Below are positions 1 through 5,551 of a stretch of DNA of 16,673 nt, piece after piece (positions within the stretch are counted from its first letter, which is position 1; each line of letters starts with the position of its first letter). The notes beneath the pieces are model-generated. The model did not search any database. It was given only the letters and a program-made list of their open reading frames with translations, and had not been told where the DNA came from. This DNA is from an uncultured Pseudomonas sp. (GTDB lineage Bacteria > Pseudomonadota > Gammaproteobacteria > Pseudomonadales > Pseudomonadaceae), in assembly GCA_946886875.1 (NCBI GenBank), contig CAMPJN010000040.1, positions 1 to 16,673 of the forward strand. Direction: 5' to 3'. Both the position numbers and the translations under genes were made by a program.

Positions 1-1250
1 TGGGCGATGGCTTGCTGCATGGGGCCGGAGATGCCGGAATCCAGTGGTCGGCTTTTCACGTCCAGGCGCAGGAAGCGCGGTTGTTTGGCGCCGCCGGCGC
101 GTTCGCGCAGATGCAGCAGGGCGTAGCGGCCGCTATGGGCGTTATGCAGGCTTTCCAGCGACGGGGTGGCGGAGCCGAGCAGGATCGGAATGTTCTCCTG
201 GCGCGCGCGCACCACGGCCAGGTCACGGGCGTGATAGCGCAAGCCTTCCTGCTGCTTATAGGAGGCGTCGTGCTCCTCGTCGATGATGATCAGGCCGGGG
301 CGCTGCATCGGGGTGAACAGCGCCGAGCGGGTGCCGATGATGATATCGGCTTCGCCGTCGCGGGCCGCCAGCCAGGCATCCAGGCGCTCGCGGTCGCTGA
401 CTGCGGAGTGCAGCAGGGCGATGCGTGCATTGAAACGCTGCTCGAAGCGCGCCAGGGTCTGCGGGCCAAGGTTGATTTCGGGAATCAGTACCAAAGCCTG
501 TTTGCCGGCTTCCAGGGTTTCGCGGATCAACTGCAGATAAACCTCGGTCTTGCCGCTGCCGGTCACTCCCGCCAGGAGAAAGGCATTGAAGCCGCCGAAG
601 CCCGAGCGGATCGCCTCGGTCGCGGCGCGCTGCTCGGCGTTCAGCGGCAGCTCCGGCTGGGCCAGCCAGTTGGCGTGGCGGGGGCTGGCGGCGTGGCGGC
701 GTACCTGGATTTCCACCAAGCCCTTTTCCAGCAACAGATCGAGGCTGCCCTTGTGCAGTTGCAGCGTGCTGAGCAATCGATGGGCGACGCCGTGGGGGTG
801 TTGGGCAATGGTTTTCAGCGCTTCGCGCTGGCGCGTTGCGCGGTTCAGGCGCGGGTCATCCAATTGTGCGCCTTCGGCCATGCACCAGAAGCGCTCTTGC
901 CGCGCCTCTGCCGGCTCGCCCTGGCGCAGCAACACCGGTAGCGCCCAGCTGAGCGTATCGCCGAGGCTGTGCTGGTAATACTGCGCGGTCCACAGGCAGA
1001 GCTTGAACAGTGCCGGCGGCAGCGGCGTGCGGGCATCGAGCAGCTGTAGGGCCGGTTTGAGTTTCTCTGCTGGCACCTCGCTGTGCTCGGCCAGCTCGAT
1101 CAAAATCCCGATCATCTCGCGCCGACCAAAGGGCACGCGCAGGCGTACGCCGGGCTGCAAGGCGCTACGCGGCACGCCGGGCGGGGCGCGGTAGTCGAAC
1201 AAGCGGCGTAGCGGCGAGGGCAGGGCGAGGCGCAGAATGGCGTCGGGCAC
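1..1250 (-). CDS. priA: Primosomal protein N' (PriA), replication-restart DNA helicase, C-terminal part outside window
   Basis: PriA recognises stalled forks and D-loops and loads the replicative helicase through PriB/DnaT/DnaC-type partners. The minus strand reads open from 1250 to the window edge (416 codons; the family is about 730-740 residues, so roughly 320 are missing). The start is GTG at 1250, preceded by AGGAG about 8 nt upstream; the N-terminus VPDAILRLALPSPLRRLFDY matches the PriA DNA-binding (3'BD) domain. Residues 1-105 are this domain, followed by a winged-helix segment to about 195. The helicase core begins near 200: Walker A GVTGSGKT at 228-235, the segment LIPEINLGPQT near 255-265, Walker B DEEH at 324-327, and GSATPS at 359-364. 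The zinc-binding cysteines and helicase lobe 2 lie beyond the edge. It is transcribed away from rpmE. Composition is very GC-rich. Identification is secure. Confidence 0.97.
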   Translation of the reverse strand, partial: MPDAILRLALPSPLRRLFDYRAPPGVPRSALQPGVRLRVPFGRREMIGILIELAEHSEVPAEKLKPALQLLDARTPLPPALFKLCLWTAQYYQHSLGDTLSWALPVLLRQGEPAEARQERFWCMAEGAQLDDPRLNRATRQREALKTIAQHPHGVAHRLLSTLQLHKGSLDLLLEKGLVEIQVRRHAASPRHANWLAQPELPLNAEQRAATEAIRSGFGGFNAFLLAGVTGSGKTEVYLQLIRETLEAGKQALVLIPEINLGPQTLARFEQRFNARIALLHSAVSDRERLDAWLAARDGEADIIIGTRSALFTPMQRPGLIIIDEEHDASYKQQEGLRYHARDLAVVRARQENIPILLGSATPSLESLHNAHSGRYALLHLRERAGGAKQPRFLRLDVKSRPLDSGISGPMQQAIA

Positions 1251-1291
1251 GCGGTGGAGCTCCTGGGCTCTGTCGAAAGTGGCGAGGCGCG

Positions 1292-1300
1292 ATCTTAGCA
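1292..1300 (-). promoter_or_regulatory. Possible extended -10 promoter for priA
   Basis: The minus strand reads TGC-TAAGAT at 1300-1292, an extended -10 (TGn plus a 4/6 match to TATAAT), about 42 bases upstream of the GTG start. No convincing -35 is visible in the GC-rich stretch before it, which is compatible with an extended -10 promoter. The assignment is by pattern only. Confidence 0.35.
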
Positions 1301-1333
1301 CGCAGCCGGGCGATGGCCGGCTGGCGTGGCGGC

Positions 1334-1361
1334 TTGCGTCGCGGCGGCACTCTGGTATCAT
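1334..1361 (+). promoter_or_regulatory. Sigma-70-type promoter for rpmE
   Basis: TTGCGT (1334-1339) and TATCAT (1356-1361) are separated by 16 bases, and TGG at 1353-1355 gives an extended -10 (TGn). The start of transcription would fall near 1368, leaving a leader of about 64 nt before rpmE. It is the best promoter match in the priA-rpmE gap. Confidence 0.6.
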
Positions 1362-1383
1362 CCGCAGCCTAATTCCGTGCGGT

Positions 1384-1403
1384 ACTCAACAATAGTGTTG
1401 GGT
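1384..1403 (+). promoter_or_regulatory. Stem-loop in the rpmE leader, possible L31 autoregulatory site
   Basis: ACTCAAC (1384-1390) pairs over seven positions with GTTGGGT (1397-1403), including one U-G pair, around a six-base loop. It sits in the predicted rpmE 5' leader, ending 15 bases before the SD-like CGAGGA (1419-1424). Gammaproteobacterial rpmE leaders are known to carry L31-responsive structures. Whether this hairpin is one of them is inference from position only. Confidence 0.4.
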
Positions 1404-1431
1404 GGCGGCACGCTAGCCCGAGGAATACACC

Positions 1432-1647
1432 ATGAAAGCCGATATCCATCCTACTTACGAAGCCATCACCGCTACTTGCAGCTGCGGCAACGTGATCGAA
1501 ACCCGTTCCACCCTGAACAAGCCGCTGAGCCTGGACGTGTGCAACGAATGCCACCCGTTCTACACCGGCAAGCAAAAAATGCTGGATACCGGCGGCCGTG
1601 TCGATCGCTTCAAGCAGCGTTTCGGCATGTTCGGCGCCAAGCAGTAA
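1432..1647 (+). CDS. rpmE: 50S ribosomal protein L31 (zinc-binding C+ type)
   Basis: L31 binds the central protuberance of the large subunit and forms an intersubunit bridge. The 71-residue product has the normal family length and the core features IHPTYE near the N-terminus, the Cys16-x-Cys18 pair, Cys37-x-x-Cys40-His41, and the C-terminal GGRVDRF segment. The four cysteines mark the zinc-containing form, as opposed to the zinc-free paralogue made under zinc limitation. The ATG at 1432 has CGAGGA eight bases upstream. It is divergent from priA and probably monocistronic in the main, because a strong hairpin terminator starts 47 bases after its stop. Confidence 0.98.
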   Translation: MKADIHPTYEAITATCSCGNVIETRSTLNKPLSLDVCNECHPFYTGKQKMLDTGGRVDRFKQRFGMFGAKQ

Positions 1648-1673
1648 GCTTGCGCGCAGCGACGGATGCCCTG

Positions 1674-2480
1674 ATGGGTTGTGCCGCGCTACTGAAAAAG
1701 GCGTCCCTGGTGGGCGCCTTTTTCGTTTCTGCGATTTGGCTCGGTGCGGCCCAGGCGTTCTGTCCGATGCCGGACGGGCTGCCGAGTGCCCAGGTGCAGA
1801 AGGTGGTAGATGGCGACACGTTGCGCCTGAAGGATGGTCGTAGCGTGCGTCTGATCGGCTTGAATACCCCCGAGCTGGGGCGGCAAAGCCGCTCCGTTGA
1901 GCCGTTCGCCGAAGCGGCCCGCCGACGCTTACAGGCGCTGGTAGCCGCCAGTGATGGGCGGGTCAGGCTGCAGGTGGGCAGTCAGGCTAAGGATCATTAC
2001 GGCCGCACGCTGGCACATGCCTACGATGCTCGCGGCGGCAACCTCGAAGCCCAGTTGTTGGCCGAGGGTCTGGGCTACTGGTTGGCGGTTGCGCCCAATC
2101 TGGCCTTGGTCGAATGCCAGCGGGCCGCCGAGCGCAGCGCGCGGCAGGCGCGTCTCGGTTTGTGGCGGCAGGCGCAGGCGCAGGTGCAGACCCCGGTGCA
2201 GCTACACCGCGGCGGTTTCGCCTTGGTCCATGGCGAGGTGCTGCGTGTCGAGCGCAACCGGGGTGGTGTCTGGTTGGAAATGGGCGGCTCTTTGGTGTTG
2301 CAGGTGCCCGAAAAATTGTTCGAGCACTTCGATGTGGGCCAATTGCAGGGCTTGGCAGGTAGCCGGGTAGAGGCCCGTGGCTGGGTGATCGATCGCGCCA
2401 AGCGGGGTGGCCTGAAGGCCAGCCAGGCGCGTTGGATGCTGCCGTTGACCGACCGGGCGATGCTTGAGGTGCTGCCATGA
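1674..2480 (+). CDS. Secreted/periplasmic thermonuclease-like nuclease (SNase fold)
   Basis: The 268-residue protein has a clear Sec signal peptide: KK at 8-9, a hydrophobic core, and cleavage probably after AQA at 26-28. An SNase (OB-fold) domain follows at about 40-165. Motifs matching staphylococcal nuclease are VVDGDT (44-49), RLIGLNTPE (59-67) and KDHYGR (106-111). R59, E67 and R111 match the catalytic Arg35, Glu43 and Arg87; N64 stands where the reference has Asp40. Residues 175-265 form an extra C-terminal domain that I cannot name. Such enzymes cut DNA and RNA outside the cytoplasm. The ATG at 1674 is chosen because it gives the complete signal peptide. The open frame extends further upstream, through rpmE in another frame, but that part is not protein-like. 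The SD is weak. It overlaps the next gene by four bases. Confidence 0.85.
   Translation: MGCAALLKKASLVGAFFVSAIWLGAAQAFCPMPDGLPSAQVQKVVDGDTLRLKDGRSVRLIGLNTPELGRQSRSVEPFAEAARRRLQALVAASDGRVRLQVGSQAKDHYGRTLAHAYDARGGNLEAQLLAEGLGYWLAVAPNLALVECQRAAERSARQARLGLWRQAQAQVQTPVQLHRGGFALVHGEVLRVERNRGGVWLEMGGSLVLQVPEKLFEHFDVGQLQGLAGSRVEARGWVIDRAKRGGLKASQARWMLPLTDRAMLEVLP
1695..1723 (+). terminator. Rho-independent terminator of rpmE, inside the nuclease signal-peptide codons
   Basis: A 12-bp stem (arms 1695-1706 and 1712-1723, one U-G pair, five-base loop 1707-1711) ends in TTTTT. The 5' arm begins AAAAAGGCG and the 3' arm ends CGCCTTTTT. It lies 47 bases after the rpmE stop and 21 bases inside the downstream nuclease gene, where it encodes the KK-ASLV-GAFF part of the signal peptide. 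Confidence 0.8.
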
Positions 2481-3916
2481 CGATGCGCGCGTTGTTGCTG
2501 TGTTTGTTGCTTGGGCAGTTGGCGGGCTGTGCGGTCAACCCGGCCACCGGGCGCACTAATTTCGTGATGATGAGCGAGCAGCGGGAGCTCGAGCTCGGTC
2601 GGCGTTATAACCAGGAAATCCTCAAACAGAACCCACGTTACCCCGACGAAAAACTGCAGGCTTATGTGCAGCAGGTCGGTGAGCGGGTGGCGAGAAGCAG
2701 TCACCGTAATCAGCTCGCGTACCAATTCACGGTGGTCGACAGCCCCGACATCAATGCCTTCGCCTTGCCCGGTGGTTATATCTATATCCATCGTGGGTTG
2801 CTCGCCTACCTCAACTCCGAGGCGGAACTGGCTGCCGTACTCGGCCACGAGGTGGGGCACGTGACCGCGCGCCATAGCGTGCAGCAGCAGAGCCAGGCGA
2901 GCGCCTGGAATATTCTCGGTCAGGCGGTAGCCATCGGCACAGGCGTCGGTGCGGCTGGCGATCTGACCAATGTGCTGGGTAGCGCCTTCGTCCGTGGTTA
3001 TGGCCGCGATATGGAGCTGGAGGCCGATGGTTTAGGTGCCCAATACCTGGCGCGCAGCGGCTATGACCCGCAGGCGATGATCGAAGTGGTCAGGGTACTG
3101 AAGAATCAGGAGGTGTTCGCCCGCGATCAGGCTAGCAAGCGTGGCGAAGCGCAGCCGGCCGACGGCTATCACGGTTTGTTCGACACTCATCCGGATAACG
3201 ACAGGCGCCTGCAGCAGGTACTTGGCTCGGCGCGAGCGCTGGCGACCGGGCAACAGGAAGTCAATCGTCAGGCCTTTCTGAAACGCCTCGAAGGGCTGCC
3301 ATTCGGCGACTCGGCCGATACCGGCGTGCGTCGGGGCCAGCGCTTCTATCATGCACAGCTGAACTTCGCCCTGAAGTTTCCAGATGGCTGGAGCATCCTC
3401 AATCGGCCTGACGCCTTGATCGGGCATGCGGCGGACCAGCAGGCTTTCATTGCCATGACTCTGGAGGCCAACCCGCAGAACCTCACGCCCGAACAGCTCC
3501 TGCGCCAAAGTGTCGGCGGTCAGCGCTTACTTGGTGGCGTGGAACTGCGACAGGCAGGGCTGCAGGGCTACAGCGCGCTGATTGGCGGTAATGCGCCCAA
3601 GCGCGTGGCGGTTCTCCGGCATGGTGCGCGGGATTACTTGTTCGTTGCGGCGGTACGGGGCAGGGCCTCGATGGATGTCTGGGATAAGCAGTTTCTCGCG
3701 GTGATCGGGAGCCTGCATCCGCTGACTAGCGCCGAGCGTAAACTGGCCGAGCCGCTGCGCATTGAGCTGATCAAGGTCAAGCCAGGTCAGCGCATGGCGG
3801 CGCTGGCCAAGCACAGCAGGCTGCCTGGCGACGCGCTTGGCACCTTGCGCTTGCTGAACAATCTCTACCCTTCTGGCGAGCCAGCAGCCGGTGATTGGCT
3901 GAAAGTCGTGCGCTGA
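2477..3916 (+). CDS. M48-family zinc metalloprotease lipoprotein (BepA-like)
   Basis: The 479-residue product starts with a lipoprotein signal whose lipobox is LAGC (Cys18), so it is probably anchored in an envelope membrane facing the periplasm. The M48 peptidase domain spans about 35-260. The zinc site is HEVGH (H124, E125 catalytic, H128), with E180 of the following ELEAD motif as third ligand. From about 280 to 415 there is an uncharacterised region. Residues 430-478 (IKVKPGQRMAALAKHS... LRLLNNL... GDWLKVV) look like a LysM-type fold. E. coli BepA degrades or assists outer-membrane assembly intermediates, but it carries TPR repeats, which I do not see here; a related quality-control role is inference. 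The ATG at 2477 overlaps the nuclease stop (ATGA), suggesting translational coupling. A second ATG two codons in is equally possible. Confidence 0.88.
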   Translation: MTMRALLLCLLLGQLAGCAVNPATGRTNFVMMSEQRELELGRRYNQEILKQNPRYPDEKLQAYVQQVGERVARSSHRNQLAYQFTVVDSPDINAFALPGGYIYIHRGLLAYLNSEAELAAVLGHEVGHVTARHSVQQQSQASAWNILGQAVAIGTGVGAAGDLTNVLGSAFVRGYGRDMELEADGLGAQYLARSGYDPQAMIEVVRVLKNQEVFARDQASKRGEAQPADGYHGLFDTHPDNDRRLQQVLGSARALATGQQEVNRQAFLKRLEGLPFGDSADTGVRRGQRFYHAQLNFALKFPDGWSILNRPDALIGHAADQQAFIAMTLEANPQNLTPEQLLRQSVGGQRLLGGVELRQAGLQGYSALIGGNAPKRVAVLRHGARDYLFVAAVRGRASMDVWDKQFLAVIGSLHPLTSAERKLAEPLRIELIKVKPGQRMAALAKHSRLPGDALGTLRLLNNLYPSGEPAAGDWLKVVR

Positions 3917-3926
3917 ATCTTCACTC

Positions 3927-4073
3927 CTAGCAGGTCGTTGAAAAACGTAGGCGAGGCAGGTGAGACAAGGCAAAAGTGGCCAAAAAAGCGGAGTTTACTG
4001 GTGTAAATGAGCATTTCGAGGTCGTTTTTGGCGCAGGATCGTCTGCGTAGGTAGTTTTTCAACAGCCTGCTAG
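3927..4073. mobile_element. 147-bp MITE-like palindromic element
   Basis: Inverted repeats of 20 bases close the element: CTAGCAGG-TC-GTTGAAAAAC at 3927-3946 and its complement at 4054-4073, with two mismatches. Nested inside are GCCAAAAA (3979-3986) against TTTTTGGC (4025-4032), and a central TTTAC-TGGT-GTAAA hairpin (3994-4007), so the whole unit can fold on itself. It has no coding capacity for a transposase. The palindromic CTAG at both tips may be a 4-bp target duplication or part of the repeat. Very similar short elements are scattered in Pseudomonas genomes, by recall. It fills most of the gap between the M48 gene and maeB, and as RNA it could act as a transcription barrier. Confidence 0.75.
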
Positions 4074-4088
4074 GCAAGCGGGTCAGTC

Positions 4089-4118
4089 TTGTGCAGCTGT
4101 ATGCAACTTGCGTATCCT
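4089..4118 (+). promoter_or_regulatory. Possible promoter for maeB
   Basis: TTGTGC (4089-4094) and TATCCT (4113-4118) are 18 bases apart and lie just outside the right end of the palindromic element, about 42 bases before the maeB ATG. Both boxes are imperfect, so this is a weak call. Confidence 0.35.
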
Positions 4119-4159
4119 CGGCCGCCTGCCTGTCAACAGCCCAAAGCGGAAATGCCACT

Positions 4160-5428
4160 ATGTCTGATCTGAAAACAGCCGCTCTCGAATATCATGCCAA
4201 TCCCCGTCCGGGTAAGCTGAGTGTCGAGCTAACCAAGCCCACCGCAACCGCTCGCGACCTGTCGCTGGCGTATAGCCCGGGTGTCGCTGAGCCTGTGCGT
4301 GAAATCGCGCGTGATCCGGAGTTGGCCTATCGCTACACCGGCAAGGGCAATCTGGTGGCAGTTATCTCCGACGGCACCGCGATTCTGGGCCTCGGCGATC
4401 TCGGCCCGCTGGCTTCCAAGCCGGTTATGGAAGGCAAGGGCGTGCTGTTCAAGCGCTTCGCCGGTATCGACGTATTCGACATCGAAGTCGAGTCCGAGAG
4501 CCCGCAAGCCTTTATCGACACAGTGCGCCGCATTGCCATCACCTTCGGCGGCATCAACCTGGAAGATATCAAGGCACCCGAGTGCTTCGAGATCGAACGC
4601 ACGCTGATCGAACAGTGCGACATTCCAGTATTCCACGATGACCAGCACGGCACCGCGATTGTCACCGCGGCCGGCATGCTCAACGCCCTGGAAATCGCCG
4701 GCAAGACTCTGCCGGAAGCCAAGATCGTCTGCCTCGGCGCCGGTGCCGCCGCGATCTCCTGCATGAAGCTGCTGATCAGCATGGGCGCCAAGGTCGAGAA
4801 CATCTTCATGATCGACCGCAAGGGCGTGATCCACTCCGGTCGCGACGATCTGAACCAGTACAAGGCCGTTTTCGCTCACGAAACGCCCAAGCGCACCCTG
4901 TCCGACGCACTCGACGGCGCCGATGTGTTCGTTGGCCTGTCTGGCGCCAACCTGCTCAGCCAGGAAGACCTGATGCGTATGGCGCCGACGCCGATCGTCT
5001 TCGCCTGCTCCAACCCGGACCCGGAAATCAAGCCGGAACTGGCTCACGCCGTACGTGACGACGTGATCATGGCCACCGGTCGTTCGGATTATCCGAACCA
5101 GGTCAACAACGTGCTCGGTTTCCCCTTCATCTTCCGCGGTGCCCTGGACGTTCGCGCCACGCGCATCAACGAAGAAATGAAGATCGCCGCTGCTCTGGCC
5201 CTGCGTGATCTGGCCAAGCTGCCGGTACCGCAGGAAGTCTGCGATGCCTACGGTGGCATTTCCCTGTCGTTCGGTCGCGAATACATCATTCCGAAGCCGA
5301 TGGACCCGCGCCTGATCACTCTGGTCTGCGACGCAGTGGCCAAGGCCGCGATCGAAAGCGGCGTGGCGACCCTGCCTTATCCGAAGCACTACCCGCTGCA
5401 ATCGGTGGATGACGTGTTCAACGGCTAA
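4160..5428 (+). CDS. maeB: NADP-type malic enzyme, short form
   Basis: The enzyme converts malate to pyruvate and CO2 with reduction of NAD(P), feeding pyruvate and reductant pools. The 422-residue product carries AYSPGVAEP (37-45, Tyr38 catalytic), MEGKGVLFK (90-98, Lys93 the general base), GINLEDI (131-137) and FHDDQHGTA (158-166) with acidic metal ligands, and the dinucleotide motif LGAGAAA (192-198). It lacks the C-terminal phosphotransacetylase-like domain that makes the E. coli MaeB about 760 residues long, so it is the single-domain form. The ATG at 4160 (SD-like GCGGAA) is preferred. The frame stays open to an ATG at 4091, but those extra residues do not resemble the family and would begin inside the candidate promoter. 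It is transcribed alone and followed by a strong terminator. Confidence 0.95.
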   Translation: MSDLKTAALEYHANPRPGKLSVELTKPTATARDLSLAYSPGVAEPVREIARDPELAYRYTGKGNLVAVISDGTAILGLGDLGPLASKPVMEGKGVLFKRFAGIDVFDIEVESESPQAFIDTVRRIAITFGGINLEDIKAPECFEIERTLIEQCDIPVFHDDQHGTAIVTAAGMLNALEIAGKTLPEAKIVCLGAGAAAISCMKLLISMGAKVENIFMIDRKGVIHSGRDDLNQYKAVFAHETPKRTLSDALDGADVFVGLSGANLLSQEDLMRMAPTPIVFACSNPDPEIKPELAHAVRDDVIMATGRSDYPNQVNNVLGFPFIFRGALDVRATRINEEMKIAAALALRDLAKLPVPQEVCDAYGGISLSFGREYIIPKPMDPRLITLVCDAVAKAAIESGVATLPYPKHYPLQSVDDVFNG

Positions 5429-5433
5429 GCCGG

Positions 5434-5475
5434 AACCCAATAAAAAACCCGCTTCGGCGGGTTTTTTATTGGGTT
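5434..5475. terminator. Perfect bidirectional terminator between maeB and mrcA
   Basis: The 19-base arms AACCCAATAAAAAACCCGC (5434-5452) and the exact complement (5457-5475) flank a TTCG loop closed by C-G, the stable cUUCGg tetraloop. T-runs flank the GC-rich core on both strands, so it can end maeB transcripts six bases past the stop and convergent mrcA transcripts 77 bases past theirs. Confidence 0.92.
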
Positions 5476-5479
5476 CAAG

Positions 5480-5505
5480 TCAAGCCATAACTTCAAAAGG
5501 CTTGA
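5480..5505. repeat. Second inverted repeat in the maeB-mrcA convergence
   Basis: TCAAGCC (5480-5486) and GGCTTGA (5499-5505) are perfect complements around a 12-base spacer. They lie between the mrcA stop and the shared terminator. No T-run follows on either strand, so a terminator role is not supported. It could be a 3'-end structure of the mrcA transcript. Confidence 0.4.
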
Positions 5506-5551
5506 GTTGGAGGCCTTCGAATCGAGGCTGACAGCTTTGTGGCGGCTATCT

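Noticed and set aside
12..941. Long plus-strand open frame (309 codons) across the beginning of the window
   Set aside because: It is antisense to priA, whose helicase motifs are unmistakable on the other strand; low-complexity Ala/Gln/Gly composition is typical of GC-rich shadow frames.
1326..1673. In-frame N-terminal extension of the nuclease running through rpmE
   Set aside because: It reads through rpmE in another frame, and the signal peptide beginning at 1674 would be buried inside a longer protein.
3865..4158. 97-codon minus-strand frame across the palindromic element
   Set aside because: Most of it is translation of the MITE-like repeat; similar products are commonly mis-annotated wherever such elements occur. 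No promoter or SD was seen.
4229..5440. 403-codon minus-strand frame antisense to maeB
   Set aside because: Its length follows from codon bias in the real gene; malic enzyme motifs on the plus strand explain the region, and the frame shows no recognisable domain.
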